DNA from: Dryomyza anilis
Lineage: Eukaryota > Arthropoda > Insecta > Diptera > Dryomyzidae
Length of the DNA stretch: 64,000 nt
NCBI GenBank assembly: GCA_951804985.1
Contig: OX638132.1
Coordinates: 28,292,440-28,356,439 of the forward strand
Direction of reading: 5' to 3'
In this document: piece by piece, positions 48,201 through 59,764 of the stretch
Numbering within the stretch: the stretch's first letter is position 1
Layout of the letters: the number at the start of each line of letters is the position of its first letter
Translations under genes and position numbers: made by a program
Notes under the pieces: model-generated
Databases searched by the model: none
Told to the model about the DNA's origin: nothing
Seen by the model: the letters and a program-made list of their open reading frames with translations, nothing else

Positions 48201-51139
48201 ATCAAATAAATACAAATGTATTTGAAAACTAACAAAATGTAGTAGAACTACATTTTTCAAAACAAATACATAACTGTAGTATAATTTACTACATTCATTA
48301 TTTCCAACACAGAATTCCCATATGACCCATCTCCGACTTTATTTTTGGATCGAATTCAGAAAATATTTTTTTATTAATGCTATTTCCATGTTCCATATTA
48401 TTTTCCGTATTATAACCTGTTTTCACAGTGCATGTCACATAAATTTTTATAATCTAACTTTACTTACGTATTCATCACGTTGCGATGCAAATGGATCTCG
48501 CTGTTCGTGATCCAAGTATTTTTCCAAATTGAAAAAGGTATCGAAAAAAACGTGCGTCATCTTGCAACGCTTCAAATCCCCCAACGTTACACAGTCGCTA
48601 TTTTGTGGCTTAATCATGTCGAGCATCTGAAAATGATGCAGCGTACATTAATCATAAAACTTCTCCTCTGCTATAGACGCTCACCTGACACAGACAATCC
48701 TCGAATGGCAGCGTTTCTATGCCGATCGACTCCATGCGCTGCTGTTGCTCCTCGTAGAAATACTCCAGCTCGTACATGGACAGAACACCGTCACCATCGA
48801 CGTCCATGCAGCGGAACCAATACTCGATGGCGGTCGGCGTGCGTTTGTCTTCCTCCGACAGCAGGAACCACACAAAGTCCGTGTATGACATTTTCGGTTC
48901 GTCCTCGGCATCCTTCTTGTTGTCGCTGCGCGTGACGCAGCCGCTGAAAATGCGCTCAACGATGCGCGTCGAGAGCGCATGATCACTGTGACGCGCCAAA
49001 TCGTCTTGATTAATCAGCAGATCATGATCGCGATCGAGTTCCCAGAACTTGCAGTAGATGACGTAAAAGTGTTCGTAGCTGAAAAATGCCATGATCTGAT
49101 TGATGTCATCCTCCTCCTCGAGCAGCGTGATTATCTGAGAATATTTTGATTATCGATTAATCTAAAAATTTCTGTCTGCTAGAATACGCACCTCCAAAAG
49201 ATCGGACTTCTTCAATTCGGATATTGAAATTCGGCCGGACCAACAGCGATTGACCGAGTAGAAGATGCGCGCGATCACCGTGTGCACGTACCTGGAATGG
49301 AACTCAGTGGCCTCCTTGAGGAAGGCCAGTCCGGGATGTGTGTCGACGACGTCCTGCACCAGAGGTGCTAAGTCCTCCGGCAGGATGTACGAGCGGAAAC
49401 GCTGCCCACGCGACATTATGTACACGAATCGCGAAGCATTGTCGTGACAATATACATTCATTCTGTGCGTTAGATGGGAAGAAAGCAGAAAATAGTGAGA
49501 TAGGAAAAGAGTTTAACTGGGCGCAATTAGTTACAGAAACAAATAAATGTAATTTTCAAATTGAACAAAACAATACTTTTACAATAAGGAGATTCATATG
49601 AACCACGTAAAACTCGTAAATAGAAAATAAAATCTCGCAAATAGTAGAAATTTACGGAAAAATTTTAGGAGAATATTTTATGCGCAACTCATAAAATTAA
49701 TTATCAATGCTTATTAGAATATTTACGTTATTTCTTTTTTTTATTCATTTTTTACTCTATGTAATAAATAAAGTTTATTAAATTGTGTTGTGTGCAGATT
49801 TTAAGAAATTAAAAGTGTGTGCGAATTCGACTAAATTGCTGACGAAACTAAATTGAACGAGTTTTTATTCGACCGCCATTCGGTAACCGACAATTGTTTA
49901 AGTTTCTAATAAATCGATTATCATACATCAGTTTGCTGTCTTCCCTATTTAGATCAATTAGGTTGCTCGAAAATTTTCTATATTGAAAAGTGAACGCATT
50001 ACCGACAAAATTTAGTATAGTCAGAAATTTAGTCGAACTCGCACACACCCTTAATGAGGAATTCAAGTAAATACCATTTTTAATCAATATGTTTCCACGA
50101 AGCCATAACTAAGGCGGTCGTGTCAAGTTGTGAGCAAATTTATATATTTACGAGAACGGTAATTTACGTCATTAACATGAATCCTCTTAATATAGTTTTT
50201 TATAGCACTATTGAAATTCATTTGAATTTCCGTGTAATTGTAATCCATACTTTATCAGTGAAAAAATACATTTCATATTTTTTTAAATATAACTTCTTAT
50301 AATATTAAGAAATACTTTGAAATTAAAATTAGGATATTCCTCAATTTTCCAAAAGTATTAAGTGTGTGTGCGAATTCGACTAAATTTCTGACTAAACTAA
50401 ATTGAATGACTTCTCATTCGACCACCATTCGGTAATCGGTAATTGTTATAGTCCATAATCAATCGGTTATCATATTTCTGTTTAGTTCAATTTAGTCTGC
50501 TCGAAAATTTGCTAAATTGAAAAGTTGAACACTGCATTACCGACAAAATTTAGTTTAGTCAACAATTTAGTCGAATTCGCACACACCATAAATATGTAAA
50601 GTTTTGAAATGTAAAGTTTACAGTTTTTGTAAAATTCAAAAATAGTATTTCTAAATTTTCAAATACGAAATTACAATTGTATACGCATTGTATGTAATTT
50701 AAAATTTATATAGCAAATAATTTAAAAGTGCCCATAAACTTCTGAAAAATCTTAACTGTTTCCAGAACTCCACGAATCGCTGACGCTCCACCAGGCCCGA
50801 CTGACCCTGCTGACAGAAGACCATGACCGGCATGCGCCAGTAGAAGGGCAGTCCGCAAAGTTTCAGTATGCGCGGCAGTTCGTCCTTTGTCACCTGGTTA
50901 TTGGGAAAGGTGTCAAAGGCGGAAAGTATGCCACGCAGCGTGCGTTCAATAGCGATCTGTGGCTGCGGCTTGCCATGTGGAAAGTAGAACCTGAAGATAT
51001 TATTAAGTATTAAGTCTTTCATAATTTTCGTATCAGTGTTATTTAACCTGGGTATGTAGACATTTTTGCCGGAGATGCGTATTTCACGTTGCAGCAAGTT
51101 TTGTTCCTGTGGCGCTGGGGGTGTAGCATGTAATTTGAC
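45271..51139 (-). CDS. CG4733: PP2A regulatory subunit B'' (PPP2R3 family), 5' partial
   Basis: Six exons in phase (51139-51048, 50990-50757, 49462-49192, 49134-48685, 48626-48468, 45336-45271) encode 423 aa to the stop. The sequence follows the human PR72/PR130 core closely: VYIPRFYFPHG, YCHDNASRFVYIMSRG, QDVVDTHPGLAFLKEA, YVIYCKFWELDRDHD, then CMDVDGDGVLSMYELEYFYE and FFNLEKYLDHEQRDPFASQ. Two EF-hand loops are visible, near 49030 and near 48790; the second keeps the Asp pattern DVDGDG, so calcium binding is likely. The product targets the PP2A holoenzyme to substrates. The first exon listed begins at an acceptor (TTTTTCTAG) in phase 0, so the N-terminus and start codon lie further upstream. 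The short C-terminus ends LLITEENE. The last intron is 3.1 kb. Confidence 0.9.
45384..45560 (+). repeat. Fragment of the TA-flanked transposon
   Basis: It matches the right end of 15710-16597 (CCAATTTTAATAGTATAAAT, TTTACCATG) but lacks the terminal CTGGGTG. It lies in the last intron of the PPP2R3 gene. Confidence 0.6.
45958..46455 (+). repeat. Hairpin-led repeat, copy 1
   Basis: GTCGGTCTAAGCCGAC is a palindrome, followed by TATAAATACCCTACAC. The segment to about 46300 aligns with 60230-60660. The end carries CACTCTTAGTGTAGGGTATA, so CCCTACAC recurs inverted and the ends may be 45958 and 46460. Confidence 0.65.
46793..47460 (+). repeat. Duplicated 0.7-kb segment, copy lacking the insertion
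   Basis: It is colinear with 41385-41540 plus 43273-43750 (GATAGCAAACATCCTGAG, CGCCGGTCGGACTTGGTTC, ATATTTAGGGCT). It preserves the pre-insertion state of the element at 41541-43272. It lies within a larger unit bounded by ACTACAAGAGTGTCATAACTC at about 46487 and its inverse near 47875. Confidence 0.75.
47475..47798 (+). mobile_element. 324-bp TA-flanked TIR element
   Basis: The ends CACACAGAAAAG and CTATTCTGTATG are flanked by TA (47473-47474, 47799-47800). The termini resemble those of 2159-3031 and 58425-59150, so it probably belongs to the same group. Confidence 0.6.
49815..50048 (-). mobile_element. TIR MITE in a PPP2R3 intron, copy 1
   Basis: The termini GTGTGTGCGAATTCGAC and GTCGAACTCGCACACAC are inverted. 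The inner arms ACTAAATTGCTGAC and GTCAGAAATTTAGT continue the pairing. It is noncoding. Confidence 0.8.
50362..50586 (-). mobile_element. TIR MITE in a PPP2R3 intron, copy 2
   Basis: Same family and orientation as 49815-50048 (GTGCGAATTCGACTAAAT to ATTTAGTCGAATTCGCAC), about 310 bp away in the same intron. The central CGACCACCATTCGGTAAT is shared. Confidence 0.8.
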
Positions 51140-51285
51140 CTAGAAAAATAAAACATAGATATTTGTGAAATTTATAGGAATATTTCTTATGAATTAAATA
51201 TTGAAATTGGGTGTACATGATAAATTTATCATGAGTTTTGGCATAAACATCTAATGTCCTCGGAGGATATCGGCGCTATTGTTCT

Positions 51286-51336
51286 GGAGAACCTCGGCCG
51301 AGCTCTCTAACCATTAGAGCTGTGCGTGTTATATTC
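51286..51336 (-). repeat. SINE 3' fragment
   Basis: CGGCCGAGCTCTCTAACCAT and GAGCTGTGCGTGTTATATT match the inverted tail of the SINE. It is cut off by CAGTGTTGCCACC, which looks like a hAT-type end. Confidence 0.65.
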
Positions 51337-51504
51337 AGTGTTGCCACCTTTTCAAAATCAAAACCCACTAAGTCGAGGCATGAAACCCGTATTCTAACCA
51401 AAACCCTCCGTTTTTATACATTTTAAAAATTTTATACATTATTTGTTCACAATAACAAATAATGTGAGATAATCACATTAATATAATAATATCACTTACA
51501 ATCA

Positions 51505-51905
51505 GAGCGGTAAAGGTTGGATTACGATTACTTTTGATTACGATTACTAAAGAATCGCAATCAAAAATTTTGATTACGATTCTTAGTAGTCCTAATCGAA
51601 AATTTTGATTACGGTTTTTAGTATTCGTAATCAAAAATTTTGATTACGATTAGGAATATCAAAAAATAATTTGATTTTTAGTACATTTTTGATTATTTTC
51701 ACGACTACTTTAAAATAATCAAAAACTAGTAATCCGACTACTTTTTTTTGATTATTTAAAAATAATCAATCAAAAAAAGTAATCCGACTACTTTTTTTGA
51801 TTATTTCTTTTTTTTTGATTATCAAATAATCGAAAAATAATTTATCAAAAATAGAAATAATTAAATAAGAAGTAGTCGGATAACTTTTTTTGATTATTTT
51901 CAAAT
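51505..51905. repeat. Degenerate GATTACGATTACT / AATCAAAAATTTTGATT array
   Basis: Short palindromes made of ATTTTGATTACGATT, AGTAATCCGACTACTTTTT and their inverses repeat with variable spacing. The whole can fold on itself in many registers. It is noncoding. Confidence 0.7.
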
Positions 51906-52524
51906 AACAAATTTAAATATTTCAATATTATGATTTTTAATAGAATAAATACTGTTGTTTTAATGGTTTCCTTTTATAATAATAAATGTGGCATAAAATA
52001 CATAAACACGAATATAAACATGTTCGTTTTGTGCGTCATTCTGCGGATTTGCTCAAAATGGTTTCATGCTATTTTTGTGGTAATCTAATCCACATTAAAC
52101 GCGAAATTCGTAAGGACTCAATGTAGTTAATATAAATTCATAATATTTAAACTTTTTGTTTTATTTATTACAGAAAATAATACATCGACCTTCTATTATG
52201 GCAACGGACTCAAAAATATATTGGAAACTGAAGAGAACATTAAATATATAGCACATTTTGAAACGAGAAGTGTCCATTTATATGTGTGATTTTTTAAAAG
52301 TTTCGACATTTAAATAAAATAAATTATACAATAAATTAACTAAAATCCACTTTTGTTTTAATAAAATATTAGGAAAATGTAATTCTGCATTTCCTGCCCT
52401 TCCATCTCTTTCTCGCTGTGCGCTGAATGATCTCTTTCTAACACATTGCTTAGTGCGCTCTCATTTATTATTGTTGATTGCTTGCACTATGGGGCAAATA
52501 ACATCTTTTCGTAACAATATTAAT
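51905..52524 (+). repeat. Transposon and LTR fragments side by side
   Basis: Bases 51905-52387 are an internal fragment of the family at 15710-16597 (TACTGTTGTTTTAATGGTTT, GGCAACGGACTCAAAAATA). Bases 52405-52524 match the start of the LTR at 18185-18624 (GTGCGCTGAATGATC, TCGTAACA). Confidence 0.65.
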
Positions 52525-52603
52525 AGGAATAAATTTAATATCACTTGAATACAATTAAATGATTAATTGTATTTATAACGATTGTTTGTTGCTTTTGATT
52601 AAT

Positions 52604-52792
52604 TTATTTTGTTTTAAATGCACCTCTGGGATGTAAGCTATTTTCTTGCGTTGTTCCGCAACGTTTGTGGAGTATTTTTTTGGCCGTATCAATAGCCGCG
52701 TAAATATTGCCGCTGATGAATACGCAGAATATTGAGAGCGAAGTAGCCAATATCGAATTCAAATTCGTGAGCCGATATCGACGCAGGAGATT
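52604..52792 (-). CDS. Unassigned exon-like ORF with a hydrophobic segment
   Basis: A frame of 62 codons runs from just after a TTTAG acceptor-like site to a TAA. It encodes LLRRYRLTNLNS, a hydrophobic span ILATSLSIFCVFISG, then a basic tail. The stretch is clearly richer in GC than its surroundings. No start codon is in frame, so it would have to be a terminal exon. The same DNA is open in a second frame over its first half (starting after TATATTCAG), which weakens the case. I do not recognise it. Confidence 0.25.
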   Translation of the reverse strand, partial: NLLRRYRLTNLNSILATSLSIFCVFISGNIYAAIDTAKKILHKRCGTTQENSLHPRGAFKTK

Positions 52793-53954
52793 CTAAATAA
52801 ATGGCCTGAATATAAAAAAAGCATGAATATATTTAATCCAATTAAGAATGATTTCAAAGTTCAAACAATTTTTAACGAACTCAAATTCGAATAAATTACA
52901 AATCAAATCCCAAATAAATGATTTGAAACTGGTTGGAAGTTCATGTCTTTCCCTGATTTTTTGGTTGTTTTTCCGTGCTTCTTCGTGTATTTTTATATCC
53001 TGTGCTTTATCGTGCTTCTCGTGCGTACTTGTAAATTTAGTCGTCGGTTTCGTGCTCGTGAGTGTCACCTATGGGCGTATTCGTACGTGTCCGTCATAGC
53101 TGCCAACTTTGTCAGATAAATCTACTTTGTCAGATTTTTTAATTGCCAGTAGTTAAAAGATATCTGACCAAATTTTTTAATTTCGTGTAAGATTTTTCTT
53201 ACAGAAAAGATTTTTTTATTCTCATGCAGATTTGTTCTTTTTTGTATATTTCTTTATTTGATTTTGTAAATGCTATCGAATTTTAAATATTATATTTCAA
53301 GAAAAATGTGATGAATTTTATTTTTTTTAATATAATTATTTTTAATATAGAAATCATTACATTTTTTCGCGTTTTTATCTATTTCACATTTTTTAATGCA
53401 TGAGTGATTTTTTGTGAGATTTTTCATTGTATGTGGGATTTTGAAACGTTTTTTTTAAGAATTTTAGATTTTTGGAGGATTTTTTATTGCATGAGAAATT
53501 GTTGTAGCCAGTATTTTTATATGCGGACCATGAAACGAACTCGCGAAAAACGTCAAAACAATTATCCAAAATTTTCAATGAACTAAATATTATTTTAAAT
53601 AAAATTTAAATTCATTTATTAATTAGTTTTTAGTCATTTACTAATGAAATACTCAGAATTTTATAATATTCATCAATAAAATTAAATGAATTCGTCATAA
53701 GGTCGTATGAGTGATCTTAATAAAATATAAAAATGCATTTTAAAATTTTAAACGAATTGATTGAAAATTGGGAGACACATTTAATTTATTTTTACAGTAG
53801 ATACTTTGAGACTGTATAAGATTTTACCATATATGCATAGTATTGTCGGACGGTGTTATAAGTGCATATATAACACCTTTCCACTGTAAAAGACGTTAGC
53901 AATTGTATTCCATTCTCTCAACCGGTTCTTATAGTCAAAACTTCAAGAGTTGTA

Positions 53955-54110
53955 GTTTGGACTAGAGATGGGCATGTGAGTGAGTTTTGACTCACGCTCA
54001 CTCACGGCTTACTCACGAAATAATATTTCTAATCACGCACACTCACGGCCTTTTTTTGTTCTACTCACACTCACTCACAATCACGTGAGTAAATTAAGAT
54101 TCAATCACAA
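53955..54110 (+). repeat. Subterminal repeat cluster of a hAT-like end
   Basis: After TAGAGATGGGCATGTGAG, the sequence repeats CTCACG, ACTCAC and CACTCAC about ten times. TAGAGATGGGC is a common hAT 5' terminus in insects. I found no matching second end. Confidence 0.4.
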
Positions 54111-54413
54111 TCCTACATACAACCTACATCTTTAAAACGCAATAATGATGAAATGATGTTAGGAATTTTGATAAAATATATCTAAATTTTTAACGGATAT
54201 GGAAATGTGAAAGTCTTTCGATGATTCTCCGGTTTTCGTGTAAAATCTTGGGGACGAATTGTCTGAGAAAGAATTGTCTCTGGGAAGAATTATCTGAGAA
54301 AGAATTGTCTCTGGGAAGAATTATCTCTGGAAAAGAATTATCAATAAAAGAATAGTCCGGGGTAGAAACCATTTTTGAAAATCTATTTTTGAAGCGATTT
54401 TTTGGTAATTACA

Positions 54414-55140
54414 CTAGCTGGACCCGTGCACGACTCGTGCCAAGATTTTGTGAATGCAAGGATATGGAGTGATTTTATTACTAATTATTATTTATATCTT
54501 CCCCGTAAAATCTTCCTGGTAGAATTCTGCCCGAAAGAATTCTAACTCGTAGAGTTTTTCCCAGTAGAAGTTTTAGTGTGGTGAGTTTTAGTGTGGTGAA
54601 TTTTAGAGTGGTGAGCTTCAGTGTTGTGATTTTACTGTGGTGAATTTTGGTGTGGTGAGTTTTACTGTGGTGAATTTTGATGTGGTGAATTTCGGTGTGG
54701 TGAGTAAAAAATTGTGGTGGTTGATACCCTGGTGTGAAATATCTTGATATTACTATAATAACTGTTAACATACACCATCTGGAAAATGTACCCTCTATGG
54801 GGGTGCCACGCCCAGTAGTCCAATCCCGCCCACATTCTGGGAGACAGATTATAATGATTAAATATAACGCTGACCAAAATTTAATTAAATTTGCTATCCC
54901 AATTTCTGATATGAGGTGTTTTTAATTTTTGGGTTATATGGGAGGTGACACGCCCAGTCCACCAAACTCACCGAGATATAGCCTATATTGCCCGGACCCA
55001 ACATACATATTGTGTCAAAAGTTGGTTCAATTCGGTTCAGCCGTTTATACATCTATAAGGAACATACAGACATACAGACATACACCAATACATACATACA
55101 TACATACATACATACATACATACATACATACACACATACA
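54414..55140 (-). mobile_element. Helitron-like element, minus strand
   Basis: Its 3' terminus reads CAGCTAG followed by T on the minus strand, with a CACGAGTCGTG hairpin just inside, as at 61388-62351. Inward come the same two 15-bp minisatellites (54490-54565 and 54565-54710). The 5' end is lost in a (CATA)n microsatellite at about 55085-55140. Confidence 0.75.
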
Positions 55141-55245
55141 CCCAAAGACCGCGTATCAGTTCACACAACTAATGAATACAATTGACACAACCAATTTGTT
55201 TAGTTGTGGTAGCCAATTTAATTATAAGAAATCGGAAAATTTAAC

Positions 55246-55376
55246 TAGCCCTAGCGCTCCAACATGTTGCAAACACGAAGTCAGCGTCACAACAGCATTC
55301 CCGAGATCGAACATTGCCGACGATTCGATGTGCTGCTGACTTCGTGTTTGCAACACGTTGGAGGGAGCGCTAGGGC
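55246..55376 (+). repeat. 131-bp hairpin repeat
   Basis: Arms of about 45 bases pair almost perfectly: CCCTAGCGCTCC, then TGTTGCAAACACGAAGTC on the left, and their complements on the right, differing by one small insertion and one base. The loop is about 35 bases. It is single copy here, either a tiny MITE or a structured RNA. Confidence 0.65.
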
Positions 55377-56535
55377 TGCATATAGAAAAACAACATATAT
55401 AAACAAAATAGCAAGAACTCTTTAGAATAGTATGTCTCTTGTTGAAGAAAGTATATTTGATCATGAAAAAAACGAACAAGCCTTAAAACAATTCCAAATA
55501 TTGTATTACACGTGGCACACGCTGTCCGCAGCACAAAACAAAACAAAACGATTGAAAAATATAAAACTTGCGCGACTAGTGTTGTCCTGCTTTGGCAACG
55601 CTTTTATACAAGACAGCTGATTTCGCAGTTGAATCAAATAAATAGTTGTTGCTACAACTTAATCTTATATAATTATCTGTTAAGTCAACTAAATATTGGT
55701 TAGGTCTCATTTTGAATTTAGTTGCCGTAGCAATGGAAATAAAAAAAATTGAAAATCGATACACAGTTTGTTTCCCCAATCAATGTTGCAGTTGCTTCAA
55801 CTAATAGTTGGTTAAGCTTCATACTATTGTTTATCTCAAATGAATTTCAGTTGAGGCTGACTACATTTCGAAGATGCAAATGAATATTCTTTGAAACAAC
55901 TGCACGTCAAGCTATTATTTTTTGTGTGTAAATACAAACATACATGCATACATACTTACATTCACAAATATATAGTAGATATTTATACTACATTTATATA
56001 ATTTGAAACATTTACACCACACGAACCCCTGAAACAAACTAAAATTTTCGATTTAAAAAAAAAATTAAAATAACATTTTGAAAATGATAAATTAAATTAA
56101 AAGTTTTATTGTAATGGCTGGTTTTCACTATGTCGTTTTGTGTCATATTTGCTTTCCTTACATTATGATTAAGACGCAGACATTGTCCAAAATTCTATAA
56201 AAATGCCATAATGTTGGCATATTTATAGAACTTAACTAACATTAATAAATTTATAAAAAATTAAAATTTTAAATTAATGATTAAATTATCCAAAAAGTAA
56301 TATATTCGAGATTAAAATAATGGAGTTCATCATATTACTCTCTCAATATGCTTGTTCAAACATTACCACTAATATAAAAAATGGCACTCTTTATATTCTC
56401 TTATATTCTCTGCGTACATCTTTGTAACATTAATAAACATGTGAAGTCCTTAATCAAACAATAATTATTTAGCCCATATAACCACCATGTATTGCGTATC
56501 CAAAAATAGTGTGGAAAACGCCGCCACTCACTCAC

Positions 56536-56614
56536 CAGAAAATCGATGAGTTTTGTTTTTCTTTTTTTCGGTTTGTTTATATGAAGTTCCCACTTGTTTG
56601 AGTTGCGAAGGCAT
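56536..56614 (-). other. Candidate upstream coding exon
   Basis: On the minus strand an ATG opens 26 codons (MPSQLKQVGTSYKQ, then Lys-rich) and one base, ending at a perfect GTGAGT donor. It could be a first exon of the PPP2R3 gene. It would end in phase 1, however, while the exon at 51139 starts in phase 0, so another exon would be needed between. Weak candidate. Confidence 0.2.
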
Positions 56615-57269
56615 CTTATTTAAACAAACTGCAGTAGAAATATTTGCCAGAACAACAAACACAAACACAAAAATAATATATACAAACACCCCAATTTAGT
56701 AACACATTCAACAAGTCCATACAAATGATTTTGAATCATTCATACATACACTATATTTGTAAAATAAAAATATTTAATTATATTATTGCCAAAAATGAGG
56801 GAACATGGACCATAAAGTCAATAGGGAAATTGTAATAGTTGGTGTGTTGAAGTTAGCAGGGATTAAAGTTATAGTCATGGAAAACCAAACCGTTTGTAAA
56901 AAAAGAGCTTTCTGCTTTATAATCATCGTAAGTAGTACAATTGTACAAATAAATTGGAATAGGAAAAACATAATTTTTCTTCAAATACTTTTGCAAATTA
57001 ATGCAGAAGAAAGTAATCATTAAACTTGATTTAGAGGCGTTGTTTCGTTAGGCGTTTTTAATTTTAAAGTGATAATAATTGAATTGAATTTAAAGTGTTG
57101 CACTGAAGTGTTGGCAATTGAACTTTAAAACTTGATAGTTTTAAAACTTCATTGAAAATATTTTTTAATCGATGAGAAAAACACTTCAAAGTGCAAAATT
57201 ATGTTGTTGGAAAAGCAAAACAACATTTCTTTTCGATATTTTTCTTGTCGATATTTTTCACCGTTACTC

Positions 57270-57620
57270 AAACATCCTGCTACAAAAATACTCAAGTAAC
57301 AGTGATTGCTACATTGATATCTTTGTTGTGAATATTCGCAATAATAGGTAAATACCAATAACAGTAGTTATTATTCGAATGACAAAAAAACAGCTTGTTA
57401 TCAATACTAGAAATAACACCCTGTTATTAAACAACTTAAGAACAGCACGTGATTGCTACTGAGGTTTGAATACAGGCTATTATATCTTCTTTTGAATAGC
57501 AGGCTGTTCTTTTTCATTCGAATAATACATAACTACTGTGCTTGGTATTTGCCTATTATTGCAAATATCGCAGCTGTAATCAAAATAAGTGTTGTTTGAG
57601 TAACAGGCATTTTTAACTGA
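57270..57620 (+). repeat. 350-bp inverted repeat
   Basis: CAATAATAGGTAAATACCAA pairs with the inverse near 57545-57565, and ATTATTCGAATGA with TCATTCGAATAAT. CTCAAGTAACAG on the left and GTTTGAGTAACAGG on the right extend the relation but partly in direct orientation. Probably a decayed MITE. Confidence 0.5.
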
Positions 57621-57892
57621 TATTCAAATGCAGCAATGTGAATGATTTCGCGTTTAAATTAATAAAATTAATCAAGATTACACAGTGCAGCAAATCTATA
57701 CTTTTTTCGGTGTCGAAGATTTCATAAATAAAAATATAAATCTATTAAATGGGGCAAGGAGTTCCTATCACGTCAGGAGTTTAAGGTATTGGGGTCCATT
57801 TCGTCCTTATTAACCTTAAACAAATATTACCACTTTTTCATTAAAGGTACATAAAAGGTTCTCAAAATATATATTTTATAGGTTACATTTCG

Positions 57893-58014
57893 ATTCGGCA
57901 ATAAACTGTAGGTCCCACCACTTTGAGTACAAATATAACACGCACAGCTCAAAATGGTGAGAGAGCTAGGCCGAAGTTCTATACAGGACTGTAGCGCCAA
58001 ACTATTATATTATT
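57893..58014 (+). repeat. SINE 3' half
   Basis: From GCAATAAACTGTAGGTCCC to the ATT tail it is nearly identical to the reference SINE at 33979-34283. It is 5' truncated. Confidence 0.8.
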
Positions 58015-58424
58015 ATAAACATGGCGATAATAAATTTTAAAGAACATTCCGGCATCTGAAACTCCACCTTGCAATCAATACCAATTGAATTTGTCTTGGT
58101 TGAAACTCTGCATTTCGATACCATCTACTTAGATGGTGTATATAATATCTTTATCATAATTCTTGTGATTACGCTTTTGACCAAAAATCGAATACCGCCG
58201 ATAACTATTTTTTGATCTTTTCCATTTCCATTTGTTGCGATTATTTTTACAATACAAATAAAAACATTTAAAAATCATTGTGAGGGCATACACCATAAAA
58301 CAGACTTAAAATATTCACTATATTTACAGTCTATTGTATCGTGAAACATAGCAATTAACACGCTAAAATAAGTTTTATTTATAAATTCGAAGATTTATTT
58401 GTAAATCTAAGTGTCTTAAAGGTA

Positions 58425-59150
58425 CACACAAAAAAATATATTGTTTGTTGCAAACAATAATGCAAACAAATACTTGAAGTGTTTGAAATATTATTTGCAG
58501 CAACCAATTTAAAAGATTTGTAGCAAATGCTTAAATTATTAATCGCAAACATCTGTATATTTTTTTATTACTCCTTTAACCATATAATTAAAAAGCGAAT
58601 ACATATATTAAACGAATTTTATGAATAACTGCTTCAAACACTATGATCTACAACGAGTATTACACATAATCTATTAATTTGTCTGAGTCGTATGTGAGTT
58701 CTGGCGATAAACGTTGAGTGAAGTTCAGTACAGCACTAAAGCGACCTGATTGCCTCGGAAATACTCGGACAAATACTTCACACAAGTGTTTCGAGCAAAC
58801 ATTTCGATATAATTATTATTTGAGGCAATTAACAAGTGTTTGTTCCAAACATTAATTAAAATTTACCATTTAAGAAAAATAGATGCAGTAGTTAACAGAA
58901 GTAATGAATGTGTTTAGGAGGAATAATTAATTGAACACTTACAAAGTGTTTAATGTAAACAATTAAAGTGTTTACGATAAATAAATTGCTATATGTTACA
59001 AATACTAATAATTTGAAGTGTTTGAAAAAAACAATCATTATTTATGGCTAATTATATAAAGTTATAAGTATTTAGTGGAATAAATAAGTTCTCCCTACAA
59101 ACATTTGATTGTTTTCAGTAAATAATTTGTAAGCAATCCTTTTTTGTGTG
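58425..59150 (+). mobile_element. 726-bp TA-flanked TIR element
   Basis: CACACAAAAAAA and TTTTTTGTGTG are the ends, with TA at 58423-58424 and 59151-59152. GTGTTTG recurs about ten times inside. It is noncoding and directly adjoins the next element. Confidence 0.7.
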
Positions 59151-59155
59151 TATAA

Positions 59156-59764
59156 ATTGAAGCGTTGGATGCAATAAGGGCATTATGTGAAAAAGTATGT
59201 TTTGAGATATTTGCGTTTAAAGTTTTTGAATGTCCCTATCTCAAGAAGTAATGAACCGATATTTTTGATTAAAATTTTCCATTCAAACTTTAAGCAGTTT
59301 TGCAGTTTTCAAATATGTTTTAAATCTCCTATTAACATATAAAATAATTAATTAAAATAAATGATTTATACGCCATATTGCATAAATCGAGTAATACAAT
59401 TTGGGCGTATTGAGTTTTAGAGCTATAATCATTATATAAATGAAAAAATAAAAATGTTTGTGCATAGTCTAGTTATGACTATTGATATGAATGGATATGG
59501 ATTTAAATTACGGTCCAAATGGCTCAAAACTAAATTGACTCTGTTAAAAACTGACTGTTAAAAAATTAAAAATATAAAAAAATATACCTATATTTTTTTT
59601 TATATGGAGATAACGCCCTTATTGCATAAAACGACAAAAAAACTTTATGCAATCGATCTGGGATTTCACAGGTTGGTAGAAGGCACTGCTGGGATCATTC
59701 GGAGCGAATATTGCAAAAAGGGCGTTATGATGCCTAACGCCCTTATTGCACCCAACTCTTCAAT
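59156..59764 (+). mobile_element. 609-bp TIR element with GCAATAAGGGC ends
   Basis: The left ATTGAAGCGTTGGATGCAAT and the right inverse of ATTGAAGAGTTGGGTGCAAT are followed inward by AAGGGC. Internal copies of the same motif occur at 59612-59626 and 59711-59727. It starts only five bases after the previous element. Confidence 0.7.

Noticed and set aside
52793..53068. Charged minus-strand ORF as a PPP2R3 exon
   Set aside because: There is no similarity to known B'' N-termini, and no splice-phase combination joins it to the exon at 51139.
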